This document shows positions 27,340 through 38,422 of a stretch of DNA of 64,000 bases, piece by piece. Within the stretch, counting starts at the first letter, position 1; every line of letters begins with the position of its first letter. The position numbers and the translations under genes were made by a program. The notes beneath the pieces were generated by a model. That model saw nothing but the letters and a program-made list of their open reading frames with translations, made no database searches and was not told where the DNA came from. This DNA is from Phenylobacterium haematophilum (lineage in GTDB: Bacteria > Pseudomonadota > Alphaproteobacteria > Caulobacterales > Caulobacteraceae), in assembly GCF_014196295.1 (NCBI RefSeq), contig NZ_JACIDK010000006.1:1-64000 (forward strand). The letters run 5' to 3'.

Positions 27340-28056
27340 TCAGATGACGAAGAAGCCGACGAGCTGGTAGCCCGTCAGGATGAAGCCGAGGCTCATGAGG
27401 ACGACGTTGGCGAGGTAGGCGTGCTTCCAGAAGCCGTCAGTGCGTCGCCAGAAGCCCATCGCAATGAGGATGGCGCCGAGCGCCAGCAGCTGGCCCAGCT
27501 CGACGCCGATGTTGAACCCGATGAGGTTCCAGACGAGGCCGTCGGGAGAAAGCTGAAAGTCCTGAAGCTTGGTCGCCAGGCCGAAGCCGTGGAACAGGCC
27601 GAAGATCAGGGTCGCGGCCTTGGTGTTGGGCTGCACGCCGAACCAGCGCTGGAACGCGCCCAGGTTGTCGAGCGCCTTGTAGACGACGGACAGGCCGATG
27701 ATCGCGTCGATCAGGTAGCTGGAGACGCTGACGCCGGTGAGCACGCCCAGCAGCAGGGTTGTTGAGTGACCCACTGCGAACATGGTCACGTAGATGCCGA
27801 TGTCCTTCATCCGGTAGAGGAAGAAGATCACCCCAAAGAGAAAGAGCAGGTGGTCGTAGCCGGTGATCATGTGCTTGGCCCCCAGGTAGACGAACGGCAG
27901 GAAGACCACGCCGCTCGTCTCCTGGATGTAGCCCTTGTCGCCGTCGGCGACCCCATGGGCCAGGGCCTGCGACAGCGCGCCGTCGACCAGTAGCAGGAGC
28001 AACGCGAGAAGAAGGATGGCAGATCGCCATCTGAGCAGGATGCTTGCTTGAAGCAT
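27340..28056 (-). CDS. hupE: HupE/UreJ-family membrane protein, putative nickel/cobalt permease
   Basis: The start at 28056 gives a signal or first membrane segment (SAILLLALLLLLVDGALSQA). The conserved HupE block HMITGYDHLLFLFGV, the helix-IV motif FAVGHSTTLL and IFGLFHGFGLA are present, as are the histidines thought to carry Ni(II). 238 residues. HupE proteins are usually nickel uptake or diffusion facilitators; in czc islands their direction of transport is unclear. It sits downstream of czcA after an 83-bp gap that contains a GC hairpin (28095-28123). Confidence 0.82.
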   Translation of the reverse strand: MLQASILLRWRSAILLLALLLLLVDGALSQALAHGVADGDKGYIQETSGVVFLPFVYLGAKHMITGYDHLLFLFGVIFFLYRMKDIGIYVTMFAVGHSTTLLLGVLTGVSVSSYLIDAIIGLSVVYKALDNLGAFQRWFGVQPNTKAATLIFGLFHGFGLATKLQDFQLSPDGLVWNLIGFNIGVELGQLLALGAILIAMGFWRRTDGFWKHAYLANVVLMSLGFILTGYQLVGFFVI

Positions 28057-28139
28057 GGAGCGAACCTCGAAGGCGTGACATGCAGGGGGTGGGCGGCCGC
28101 TCCCGACAAGCGACCGCCCAGACGGTGTGAGGGGGGTGG

Positions 28140-31340
<3,201 letters not shown>

Positions 31341-32600
31341 CTAGTGGTCGTGGCTCGCGCCGGACTTCTCGATGTCCGCGCGGATCAGGAAGGCGCCGTC
31401 GACGACATACTCGGTTCCTCGCTCCAGGCCGCCGAGCACCTCGGTCCATTCGGGGGTGCGGCGGCCGATCTCCAGCATCCGCACCTCGTAGGTGTTTCCG
31501 ACCTTGGCGTAGACCACCTCGAAGTCGCGGAACGGCTGAATGGCCTTTGTCCGAACCGCAAGCGGCGCGGCGGTCGCGCCGACCTGCACCGTTCCCTTCA
31601 CGCCCAGACCGGGTCGCCAGACGTCGCCCGGCCCAGTGATCGGCACATGGGCGACGAGGGTCTGGTTGGCCAGATCAGCCGTCGGGAGGATCGCTTCAAT
31701 GCGGCCGATCAAGCGGTGATCGCCGGCAAGACTGGCGACCTCTACGGGCTGCCCCACGCGCACGCGCTCCGCATCCCGTGGGTAGAGGAAGAACTCGGCA
31801 TGTAGGCGCGTGGGATCAGCCACGACGAGCATGGCTTCCGAGCCGGTGACGCCGCCGACTGTCACATTCTTCTCGACGATCACGCCTGAGATCGGCGCCA
31901 CAACCGAGTAGGTTTGCAGGCTGTCGCTTGATTCAACCCGCGCCAGCACTTGGCCGCGCCGGACCCGCTGCCCGAGCTCAGCGTTCATCGAGACGACGCG
32001 CCCCGGATAGCGCGCGATCACATCGCTGCGCCCCTCCGGCGTAATCTCGATGCGACCATTGAGAGGCAGTGACTCGCCGATCTGGCCTGGGCCCGCGCGT
32101 TCCGTCGTCACACCGCCGGCGCGCGCAGCGTCCGCGGTGATAGTCGTGCGTCCCTCATATGAGGCATAGGTCCACTTGTGCTGCTGGCCGCCTTGGGTCG
32201 CTGCCACGCTGACGTCGAACGAGTGCGGCTCGCGGACGATCGCCGGGCTCGTCAAATAGTCCGCCTCAGGCGTGAAGGTGAACCGGTCCACCTTTGGACC
32301 AAGGCGGGTGAGTGCGATGCTCGCCTGTACCTGCTTTGGGTCGACTGGTTTGTCCTTGAGATAAGGATACAGCCGGAAGAGCGGCGCAGGTCCTTCTTCA
32401 TACAAGGTGATCTCGAGGGCGAAATCACCGCTCCGCAGCAAGCGGCCGTTGTGCGGTCCGCGCTCGTAATCGGCGGCGGCGGCCTCAGCCTTCTCCGCCT
32501 CCGGGGCTTTGCTGGCGGACTGGCCACAAGCGGCAAGCGCTGTGGCGAGAAGGAGGACGGCGGACAGGCGCGTGCGCCGCCGGATCAGGGTGGCGTGCAT
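31341..32600 (-). CDS. czcB: CzcB-type RND periplasmic adaptor lipoprotein
   Basis: 419 residues. The signal ends in a lipobox (ATALAAC), so it is lipid-anchored. The N-terminal extra domain (YERGPHNGRLLRSGDFALEI) is the CzcB-like beta domain. Lipoyl and barrel regions follow (YPGRVVSMNAELGQRVRRGQ; VVAPISGVIVEKNVTVGG). The C-terminus ends with HDH. The start overlaps the czcC stop by one base (TGATG), indicating coupling. Confidence 0.9.
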   Translation of the reverse strand: MHATLIRRRTRLSAVLLLATALAACGQSASKAPEAEKAEAAAADYERGPHNGRLLRSGDFALEITLYEEGPAPLFRLYPYLKDKPVDPKQVQASIALTRLGPKVDRFTFTPEADYLTSPAIVREPHSFDVSVAATQGGQQHKWTYASYEGRTTITADAARAGGVTTERAGPGQIGESLPLNGRIEITPEGRSDVIARYPGRVVSMNAELGQRVRRGQVLARVESSDSLQTYSVVAPISGVIVEKNVTVGGVTGSEAMLVVADPTRLHAEFFLYPRDAERVRVGQPVEVASLAGDHRLIGRIEAILPTADLANQTLVAHVPITGPGDVWRPGLGVKGTVQVGATAAPLAVRTKAIQPFRDFEVVYAKVGNTYEVRMLEIGRRTPEWTEVLGGLERGTEYVVDGAFLIRADIEKSGASHDH

Positions 32601-33910
32601 CAGCGACGCTCCGCATTGAGGTTGGAGGAAGCGAGCGCCGCATGGCGCCCAGTAAGACGGTCGAGCGCCGCCTGATCGATATGAAACTGCCGCAAGACGG
32701 CGACCCGGCGGGCTCGCGCATCGGCTAGCGCCCGCTCGGCGTCGGCCACGTTGATGTATTGGAAACCGCCCCGATTGAAGCCTTCGCGGACCTGCTCGAC
32801 AGCCCGAATGGCGCTCGGAATAACCTCCGCCCGCAGCCGCTCGGACTCCGTGGCGGATGCGACCAGACGCGCCGTCAAGCGAGCAATCTCGCGCTCGCGC
32901 ACAATCCGCTCTGTCGCAAGGTCTGCTTCGGCCGCATTCCGCTCGGAAAGAGCGCGTTCGACCCCAGCTTTGTTGGTGTCGTACAGCCGCAGCGGGATCG
33001 TGCCGCCAACGACAAAGGCCACGTCTCGTCCATCGCCGAAATAGCGGACGCCCGCTCGCACGGTCGGATCCACGACCGCGCGGGACTGCTCGATCCTTAT
33101 GTTGGCGGAGGCGACATCGCGCTCGCCCTCCAGTAAGGCGAGATCGGCTGCGGCGACGGGCCCGGGAATCCCCGGCGGCGCCACGGAGAAGAAGGTTTCC
33201 AAGTTGAGCGTGAAGTTCGCCGAGCCGCCCCAGAACCGGGCCAGCACCGCGCGCGCGTTCTCCGTCGCGGCCTGCGCCTGATCCCGCTCCACCTGGGCCT
33301 GCGCCGCGGTGGATTCGGCGCGCGACCCGGCGAAGAGCGGGTCACGGGCGGCGCGCACGCGGCGATCGACGTCGGTTTGGGCGCTGCGCGCGGCGATGAG
33401 CCGGGCTTCTGCAATCAGCAAGTCCGCTTCTGCGGCGAGCGCCTCGGCATACGCCAGCTGGACATCTCGAAGCAGATCTAGGCGACGAACATCACGGCGC
33501 CGGCGGGCCACCTCGGCGTTTGCGCGGGCGAGACCCACGCGCGCCTCGCGCTTGCCGCCTCGCTCGAGGACTTGCTGATAGCTAAGGGTGGTCTGGCTGC
33601 CACTGAGCATCGAGTAGGGGCCGCTCCCAGCGACGTTCTCCGTTTCCAGCCCGAGCGCCGGGTTTGGCTTGACGCCGGCCTGGCGGATGTTCGCCTCCGC
33701 CGCGGTGAGGCGCGCCTCCCAGCCAGACACCGCGGGATCCGCGGCGCTGGCTAGGGAAAGCGCCGCGGCAAGGTCCAGGTTTGGTCCGGCCGTAGCCGAT
33801 GAAGATGGCTGTGCGAACGCCGAGGATTCGCCCGTCAAGGACAGCACTAGACTCGCGGCGAACGCGAAGCCCGGCCGCGCAAATGCGCGACCCACACGAA
33901 ATTTGGACAT
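32600..33910 (-). CDS. czcC: CzcC-type TolC-family outer membrane protein
   Basis: 436 residues with a signal peptide (about residues 12-33) and two OEP repeats of long helices (LAYAEALAAEADLLIAEARL; ERIVREREIARLTARLVASA). CzcC completes the tripartite pump with czcB and czcA, which follow. It comes 50 bp after the czcI-like gene. It is divergent in sequence from the cusC protein at 0.4-1.6 kb, so the two pumps are not recent duplicates. Confidence 0.88.
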   Translation of the reverse strand: MSKFRVGRAFARPGFAFAASLVLSLTGESSAFAQPSSSATAGPNLDLAAALSLASAADPAVSGWEARLTAAEANIRQAGVKPNPALGLETENVAGSGPYSMLSGSQTTLSYQQVLERGGKREARVGLARANAEVARRRRDVRRLDLLRDVQLAYAEALAAEADLLIAEARLIAARSAQTDVDRRVRAARDPLFAGSRAESTAAQAQVERDQAQAATENARAVLARFWGGSANFTLNLETFFSVAPPGIPGPVAAADLALLEGERDVASANIRIEQSRAVVDPTVRAGVRYFGDGRDVAFVVGGTIPLRLYDTNKAGVERALSERNAAEADLATERIVREREIARLTARLVASATESERLRAEVIPSAIRAVEQVREGFNRGGFQYINVADAERALADARARRVAVLRQFHIDQAALDRLTGRHAALASSNLNAERR

Positions 33911-33960
33911 GAGATTTCTCGAAGGTGTTGATCAGGCGCGCGGCCGGATCACCGCGCTGC

Positions 33961-34377
33961 TTAGGCTGCGTGGCTTCGAGGTTTCGGAGGCCGTTTCAGG
34001 CCAAACGTCAGGGATTGTGGCGCGCCGTCGTTCGCTTGGGCGAACACGGCTGCAGATCGCATCTGTACGACCGGCTCGAGCGTCGCTGTCGCGACGTGGG
34101 CCACCTGCGGACCCTCCGCGTGGTGGTGGTGCGACCCGGGGTCATGGTCACCAGAGCGGCCGTCTTCGCGATCTTGATCGACGCGATCATGATCCAAGCC
34201 GTGATCGTCCGACGCCGTTGCGAACTCAGAGGCGGGCGCTGGATGGTCAATCGACAATCCGTGCTGAATATCGTTGATCATCGACTGCGACCGTTGCACG
34301 GCGACGACTGCGCTAAGTGCCATCAAAATGATGACTAGCGCATTCCGCACGGACACTAGGCGCGTTGACGATAGCAC
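33961..34377 (-). CDS. czcI: CzcI-like small His-rich periplasmic protein
   Basis: 138 residues from a GTG at 34377 (GTG 34356 or 34350 also possible). The N-terminal hydrophobic segment (VRNALVIILMALSAVVAV) is followed by an acidic His-rich stretch (DDHGLDHDRVDQDRED, then DHDPGSHHHH) and ends GLKRPPKPRS, which resembles the tail of CzcI/NczI proteins. It heads the czcCBA operon, as czcI does elsewhere. CzcI is thought to modulate induction. Confidence 0.6.
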   Translation of the reverse strand: MLSSTRLVSVRNALVIILMALSAVVAVQRSQSMINDIQHGLSIDHPAPASEFATASDDHGLDHDRVDQDREDGRSGDHDPGSHHHHAEGPQVAHVATATLEPVVQMRSAAVFAQANDGAPQSLTFGLKRPPKPRSHAA

Positions 34378-34635
34378 GGAGCCCCCCGATCAAAGCCACC
34401 TAGCCGAGCGCGTCATGAATTGCAAGGTGACCTTACGCCGCGAATCCGGTTGGCGCGCCTCTATCGGGTGAGCGAAACGACCGTAACCGCATCGTCGGCG
34501 CCACACGGACGACTGCTCAGGTCGCCCAATGAAGCTCGCACCTGCCCCTCGCGGTCCGAAAGCCGTCCCACGCGGCGTCTGGGCCATCGGTTTCGTGTCG
34601 ATGTTCATGGATATCTATCAGGCTCGCAGATCGCC

Positions 34636-35019
34636 TTACCCCCGGTATTGGGCGCCGGCTTGCTGACACACCCTTTGGCAGGCCGCGGCCAGCTGCGCCG
34701 GCACGATCGGCTTGGGTACCACGGGAAATAGCGCCTGCCCGCTCCGCATGTCTGAATTCGCGGTCACGAACACCACGGGAATGTCACCCATCTCCGCCAG
34801 GATCGCGTTGACCGCCTCAAGACCGGTGCCATCGACGATCCGCAGATCCGCGGTGATCAGATCGGGGCGATGGCCTTTCGCGCAATGCAGAGCCTGAAGC
34901 GGTGATGTCGCCCAATCGAAGCTCTGAAAACCATGTTCACTCAGCAGGGCTTCGATCTCAATCGAGATGAGAGCCTCGTCCTCGATGATCAAGACATGAC
35001 GTCCGAGCGCCCCGCCCAC
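34636..35019 (-). CDS. Single-domain response regulator (receiver only)
   Basis: A GTG at 35019 with AGGGAG about 9 bp upstream gives a 127-residue receiver: acidic pair in HVLIIEDEALISIEIEALLS, phospho-acceptor Asp in DLITADLRIVDG, Thr in VVFVTANS and Lys in VPKPI. There is no output domain and no histidine kinase nearby. It is similar in size to receivers that act in phosphorelays in alphaproteobacteria. Its partner must be elsewhere. Confidence 0.78.
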   Translation of the reverse strand: MGGALGRHVLIIEDEALISIEIEALLSEHGFQSFDWATSPLQALHCAKGHRPDLITADLRIVDGTGLEAVNAILAEMGDIPVVFVTANSDMRSGQALFPVVPKPIVPAQLAAACQRVCQQAGAQYRG

Positions 35020-35171
35020 GGCGTGATACTCCCTGGTGCTTCTTCGCTTGCGCCCAGAAGGATGAATCAATTGTGGAATCGCCGCCAGCGACTTCGCGAC
35101 CGCGATCACCGAATTACGGGGCAAGCGTCGAGTGCCTGGTTTCCAGCTTCAGGAGCCCTGAGGGCCAGGTC

Positions 35172-35402
35172 TCACTGGTCCGACTTTGGTAAATCCTCTG
35201 TCGTCAGGAAGTCTGCTGGATTGACACCCATGGCGTCTGCGAGCCGCGCCAGGATGGCGACGGTCGGACTGCTGGTCCCTCGCTCGATACGCCCCAAGTG
35301 CCGCATGGCCAGGCCAGCCTCTCCGGCAAGATCCTCCTGGGTCAACTTGCGCGCTAACCTGAGACGCCGCACGTTGCGCCCGACGACCCTATTCCAATCC
35401 AT
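35172..35402 (-). CDS. Small XRE-family HTH regulator
   Basis: 76 residues, almost entirely one XRE helix-turn-helix (NVRRLRLARKLTQEDLAGEA... GRIERGTSSPTVAILARLAD). It diverges from the second XRE gene (35496), with an 18-bp palindrome between them that is the likely operator. Phage-repressor-like in size. Confidence 0.8.
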   Translation of the reverse strand: MDWNRVVGRNVRRLRLARKLTQEDLAGEAGLAMRHLGRIERGTSSPTVAILARLADAMGVNPADFLTTEDLPKSDQ

Positions 35403-35435
35403 GCACGATGGATTTAACGGTGCGTCGACAACTTC

Positions 35436-35453
35436 TAGGACATATATGTCCTA
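35436..35453. promoter_or_regulatory. 18-bp perfect palindrome between divergent XRE genes
   Basis: TAGGACATATATGTCCTA is its own reverse complement. It lies 34 bp from the start of the minus-strand XRE gene and 43 bp from the start of the plus-strand one. Likely a dimer-binding operator for one or both regulators. Confidence 0.7.
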
Positions 35454-35495
35454 TCGCTGGAGTGTGGGTTGGTTTTGGCCCCGAGGAGGCTTCAC

Positions 35496-35933
35496 ATGGG
35501 CTCAGAGCCAGCCCACGTCGATATCCATGTCGGCAATCGCCTTCGGTTGAGGCGCCGGCAGCTCGGCATGAGCCAGGAACGCTTGGCCTGCGGCCTCGGC
35601 CTGACATTCCAGCAAGTCCAAAAGTACGAACGCGGGGCGAACCGCATCAGCGCTTCAAAACTTTATGAGGCCGCCCGATGCCTGGAGGTGCCGGTCAGTC
35701 ATTTCTTCGAAGGTCTGGCGGATCCAGCGTCGCCCGATGGCGACGCCTATGCGAAGACCTGGAGTGGAGTGGTCGAGGAACTCCTCGCGGAACCCAACGG
35801 CATGGCGCTGGCCGAGGCATTCTTGAGCATCCGAAGGCGTAGTGTCCGAAAGAGTCTCGCCGACCTAGCCCGTAAAATCGCCGCCAATGATGACCCGTCA
35901 CCCAATCCCAAAGGCCGGTCAAAGGCCGAGTGA
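35496..35933 (+). CDS. XRE-family HTH transcriptional regulator
   Basis: 145 residues. The ATG at 35496 is set by a GAGGAGG 6 bp upstream. The HTH spans about residues 10-65 (VGNRLRLRRRQLGMSQERLA, TFQQVQKYERGANRISASKL), followed by a C-terminal region (SHFFEGLADP, LSIRRRSVRKSLADLARKI) of the sort common in alphaproteobacterial chromosomal and plasmid regulators. Divergent from the smaller XRE gene. Confidence 0.82.
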   Translation: MGSEPAHVDIHVGNRLRLRRRQLGMSQERLACGLGLTFQQVQKYERGANRISASKLYEAARCLEVPVSHFFEGLADPASPDGDAYAKTWSGVVEELLAEPNGMALAEAFLSIRRRSVRKSLADLARKIAANDDPSPNPKGRSKAE

Positions 35934-36315
35934 GCAAGTGAAGTTCCTCGCAGAGACCTGCTCCTAGCGCGCCCCCTGCTCGGGCGGCGTGATGACTTGC
36001 AAGTGACCCACAACACCGTCATCCGCACCCTGCCTTCGCAGAGGGCAACTTGTCTTTCATCGGGGTCACGCGGGTCTCCTCGACTCGAGCGCCATGAGGG
36101 TCAAACAAGATCCTACCCGCGCCGACATATGGCGCATTGGTAGGAGTCATCAGCCTTTTCGGCGGTTATCGAGGAGCTCCATCCCCATCGTGGGCGGGAA
36201 GAGTTACGAACGCAGATTTGTACCGCCAGCCAGGCCGCTCTTGACGTCTTGCGCAGCAGCAGGAAGTTCTTTCCTCGCCCGCGGGTTCAAGACCCCCGAC
36301 GCCGCAAGCCGCCTT
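35934..36315. other. Intergenic region between XRE gene and lgt
   Basis: About 380 bp between convergent genes. No gene, repeat or clear terminator could be supported. Confidence 0.25.
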
Positions 36316-37173
36316 CTAGCTGCGGACATGGGTCCCCGGCGGCGACAGCGCGGCGCGAAGCCCCAAGGCCAGACCCAGCGCGATCATCGGCGCCGACAGC
36401 ATCATTCCCATGGTCAGGCCTAGGGGGAAGGTCGGCATGGTCAGGTCTGGGTTGCGCACCGTCTCCAGCGCGATCCGCGACGCGCCGTAGACGACCAGGA
36501 AGGCACCGCTGACCACGCCGCGCCGACGCAGCCAGCCGCGTCCGCGCACACCCCAAAGCAGAATGAGGAACAAGATCACGCCTTCCAGCGCCGCCTCATA
36601 GAGCTGGCTGGGATGGCGCGGCGTTTGCCCGGCCGGGCAAACGCCGCCGGCCGCCTCCGCGAGCCTCTGCGTGCAGAAGACCACGCCCCAAGGGACGTCG
36701 GTCACGCGACCCCAGAGCTCGCCGTTCACGAAGTTGGCCAGTCGCCCGAAGAAAAGCCCAATCGGCACGCTGGGCGCCACGAGATCGCCAAGGGCGACCA
36801 GACTTACGCTATGGCGCCGTGCGAAGAGGGCCATCGCGATGACCACACCGATGAGGCCGCCGTGGAAGGACATGCCGCCTTCCCAGACCTTCAAAACCTG
36901 TAGCGGATCACGCCAGAGCACCGCAGTGTCGTAAAAGGCTACATAGCCCAGCCGTCCGCCAAGAATGATGCCCACGGTAAGCCAAAGCACCAGATCGTCA
37001 AGCGCAGACGGCGCCAAGGGTGGGCCTGGCCGAGCCCATAGTTGGGGTGAACGGATCAAGCTTGCTGTGTAGCGCCACCCCAACAGGATGCCAGCGACAT
37101 AGGCGAGCGCGTACCAGCGGATCGCCAGGGAACCTAATTGAAGCGCGACAGGATCGAAGTTTGGAAAGACCAC
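36316..37173 (-). CDS. lgt: Prolipoprotein diacylglyceryl transferase (Lgt)
   Basis: 285 residues from a GTG start. Lgt attaches diacylglycerol to the lipobox Cys of prolipoproteins. Seven hydrophobic helices; the signature GRLANFVNGELWGR with the catalytic region, the early IRWYALAY motif, and RHPSQLYEAALEG are all intact. Because lgt is an essential housekeeping gene, this is probably an accessory copy serving the island's lipoproteins (CzcB, the DUF411 protein and the lipoprotein at 25.8 kb). It lies just beyond the truncated trb operon. Confidence 0.92.
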   Translation of the reverse strand: MVFPNFDPVALQLGSLAIRWYALAYVAGILLGWRYTASLIRSPQLWARPGPPLAPSALDDLVLWLTVGIILGGRLGYVAFYDTAVLWRDPLQVLKVWEGGMSFHGGLIGVVIAMALFARRHSVSLVALGDLVAPSVPIGLFFGRLANFVNGELWGRVTDVPWGVVFCTQRLAEAAGGVCPAGQTPRHPSQLYEAALEGVILFLILLWGVRGRGWLRRRGVVSGAFLVVYGASRIALETVRNPDLTMPTFPLGLTMGMMLSAPMIALGLALGLRAALSPPGTHVRS

Positions 37174-37404
37174 GACGTGCTCTATCAGGGCATGGCCTGC
37201 GGGCCGAACCGATTTTCAGGTGAGCGTCTCGGCGATGCCAGGCCCATGGGCGAGGGATATCGAAGGGGCGCGCCTGCGGCGACGGCAGAAAGGTCATCGT
37301 GGCGACCGTCGCACAAGCAGAAGCGCCGCGAACGAGCGGTCGTCTTAACGCCCGCAGTGTCCGGCTCCCCTGAAACTTGGGAACGGCGCGCTGCTTCGAG
37401 CGTA

Positions 37405-37428
37405 GTCGGCGGCGCCCGCGCCGCCGAC
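37405..37428 (-). terminator. Strong hairpin directly downstream of trbB
   Basis: 11-bp perfect stem (GTCGGCGGCGC / GCGCCGCCGAC) with a 2-nt gap, starting 12 bp after the trbB stop. No T-run follows on the minus strand, so termination strength is uncertain. Confidence 0.45.
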
Positions 37429-37439
37429 GATTGCCAATC

Positions 37440-38399
37440 CTAAAGCCTGACAGGTTCCAGGAAATAGGTTTCCCCCTCACGGCGGACGAGCCGGCTGACC
37501 TCCCTTACCCGCCGGCCATTCGGCGCTCGCTCGATGAAGATCACCACATTGATCGCCTGGGTGATGGCCCGATACGGTATTCGCGGTGTCGCCTCGCCGA
37601 TCAGGTCCTCGAGCCGCGTCAGCCCTTCCCGGGCGCTGTTGGCGTGAATCGTGGCGAGCCCGCCAGGATGGCCCGTGTTCCAGGCTTTCAGCAGATCCAG
37701 GGCGGAGCCGTCGCGCACCTCGCCGATGATGATACGATCCGGCCGCAGCCGCAGCGTGTCCCTGACCAGATCGGTCATGGTCACTACAGGCTCGGTGCGT
37801 TTGGTCAGCATCTGCACCTTGTCCTCGGCCGAGCACTGTAGCTCGGCCGTGTCCTCGATCAGCACCACCCGGTCCGTGGCGAACGCAGGCTCGGCGAGAA
37901 TGGCGTTGGCAAGGGTGGTCTTGCCCGACCCCGTACCGCCGACGATCAGCATGTTGTCGCGATTGACGGCGGCCGCGCGGATCGCCGCAGCTTGACTGGC
38001 CGTCATGATCGCCTGCTCGACATAGTCATCGAGCGTAAACACCACTTCGGGGCGCTTGCGGATGGCGAAGGCTGGGCTCGGCACGATCGGCATGAAGGCG
38101 CCCTGGAACCGCTCGCCGGTCTCCGGCAGGGTCGCGCTGACCCGCGGCCGGTCGCGGGTCACCACCTCGCCCACGTGGTCTGCCAGGAGCCGCAGGATCC
38201 GATCGGCGTCGGCGCTGGCCAGGCTCTGGCCGGTGTAGGAACGCCCCTCCCCTATTCTGTCGACCCAGATCTTTCCGTCGGGATTGACCATCACCTCCAC
38301 CACCATCCGGTCGGCGAGCGCGGCGGCGATCACCGGCCCCATGGCCTGCTTCAGGGCCGCGACCTTGCGGTCCTGAGCGATCGGATGCGAAACGGCCAT
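37440..38399 (-). CDS. trbB: Conjugal transfer ATPase TrbB (VirB11 family)
   Basis: 319 residues. A hexameric traffic ATPase that powers T4SS assembly. Walker A is GGTGSGKTTL, Asp box VVLIEDTAELQC, Walker B-like LRPDRIIIGEVRD, and His box HPGGLATIHANS. Full length. In conjugative systems trbB is normally followed by trbC, D, E, J, L, F, G and I; here the next genes are lgt and the metal island, so the mating-pair-formation operon is missing downstream. Confidence 0.92.
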   Translation of the reverse strand: MAVSHPIAQDRKVAALKQAMGPVIAAALADRMVVEVMVNPDGKIWVDRIGEGRSYTGQSLASADADRILRLLADHVGEVVTRDRPRVSATLPETGERFQGAFMPIVPSPAFAIRKRPEVVFTLDDYVEQAIMTASQAAAIRAAAVNRDNMLIVGGTGSGKTTLANAILAEPAFATDRVVLIEDTAELQCSAEDKVQMLTKRTEPVVTMTDLVRDTLRLRPDRIIIGEVRDGSALDLLKAWNTGHPGGLATIHANSAREGLTRLEDLIGEATPRIPYRAITQAINVVIFIERAPNGRRVREVSRLVRREGETYFLEPVRL

Positions 38400-38422
38400 G
38401 GGAACTCCAGGTTAGGCAGGGG

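Noticed and set aside
35436-35453. The 18-bp palindrome as an attachment site
   Set aside because: No second copy, integrase or tRNA end was seen; its position between divergent HTH genes fits an operator better.
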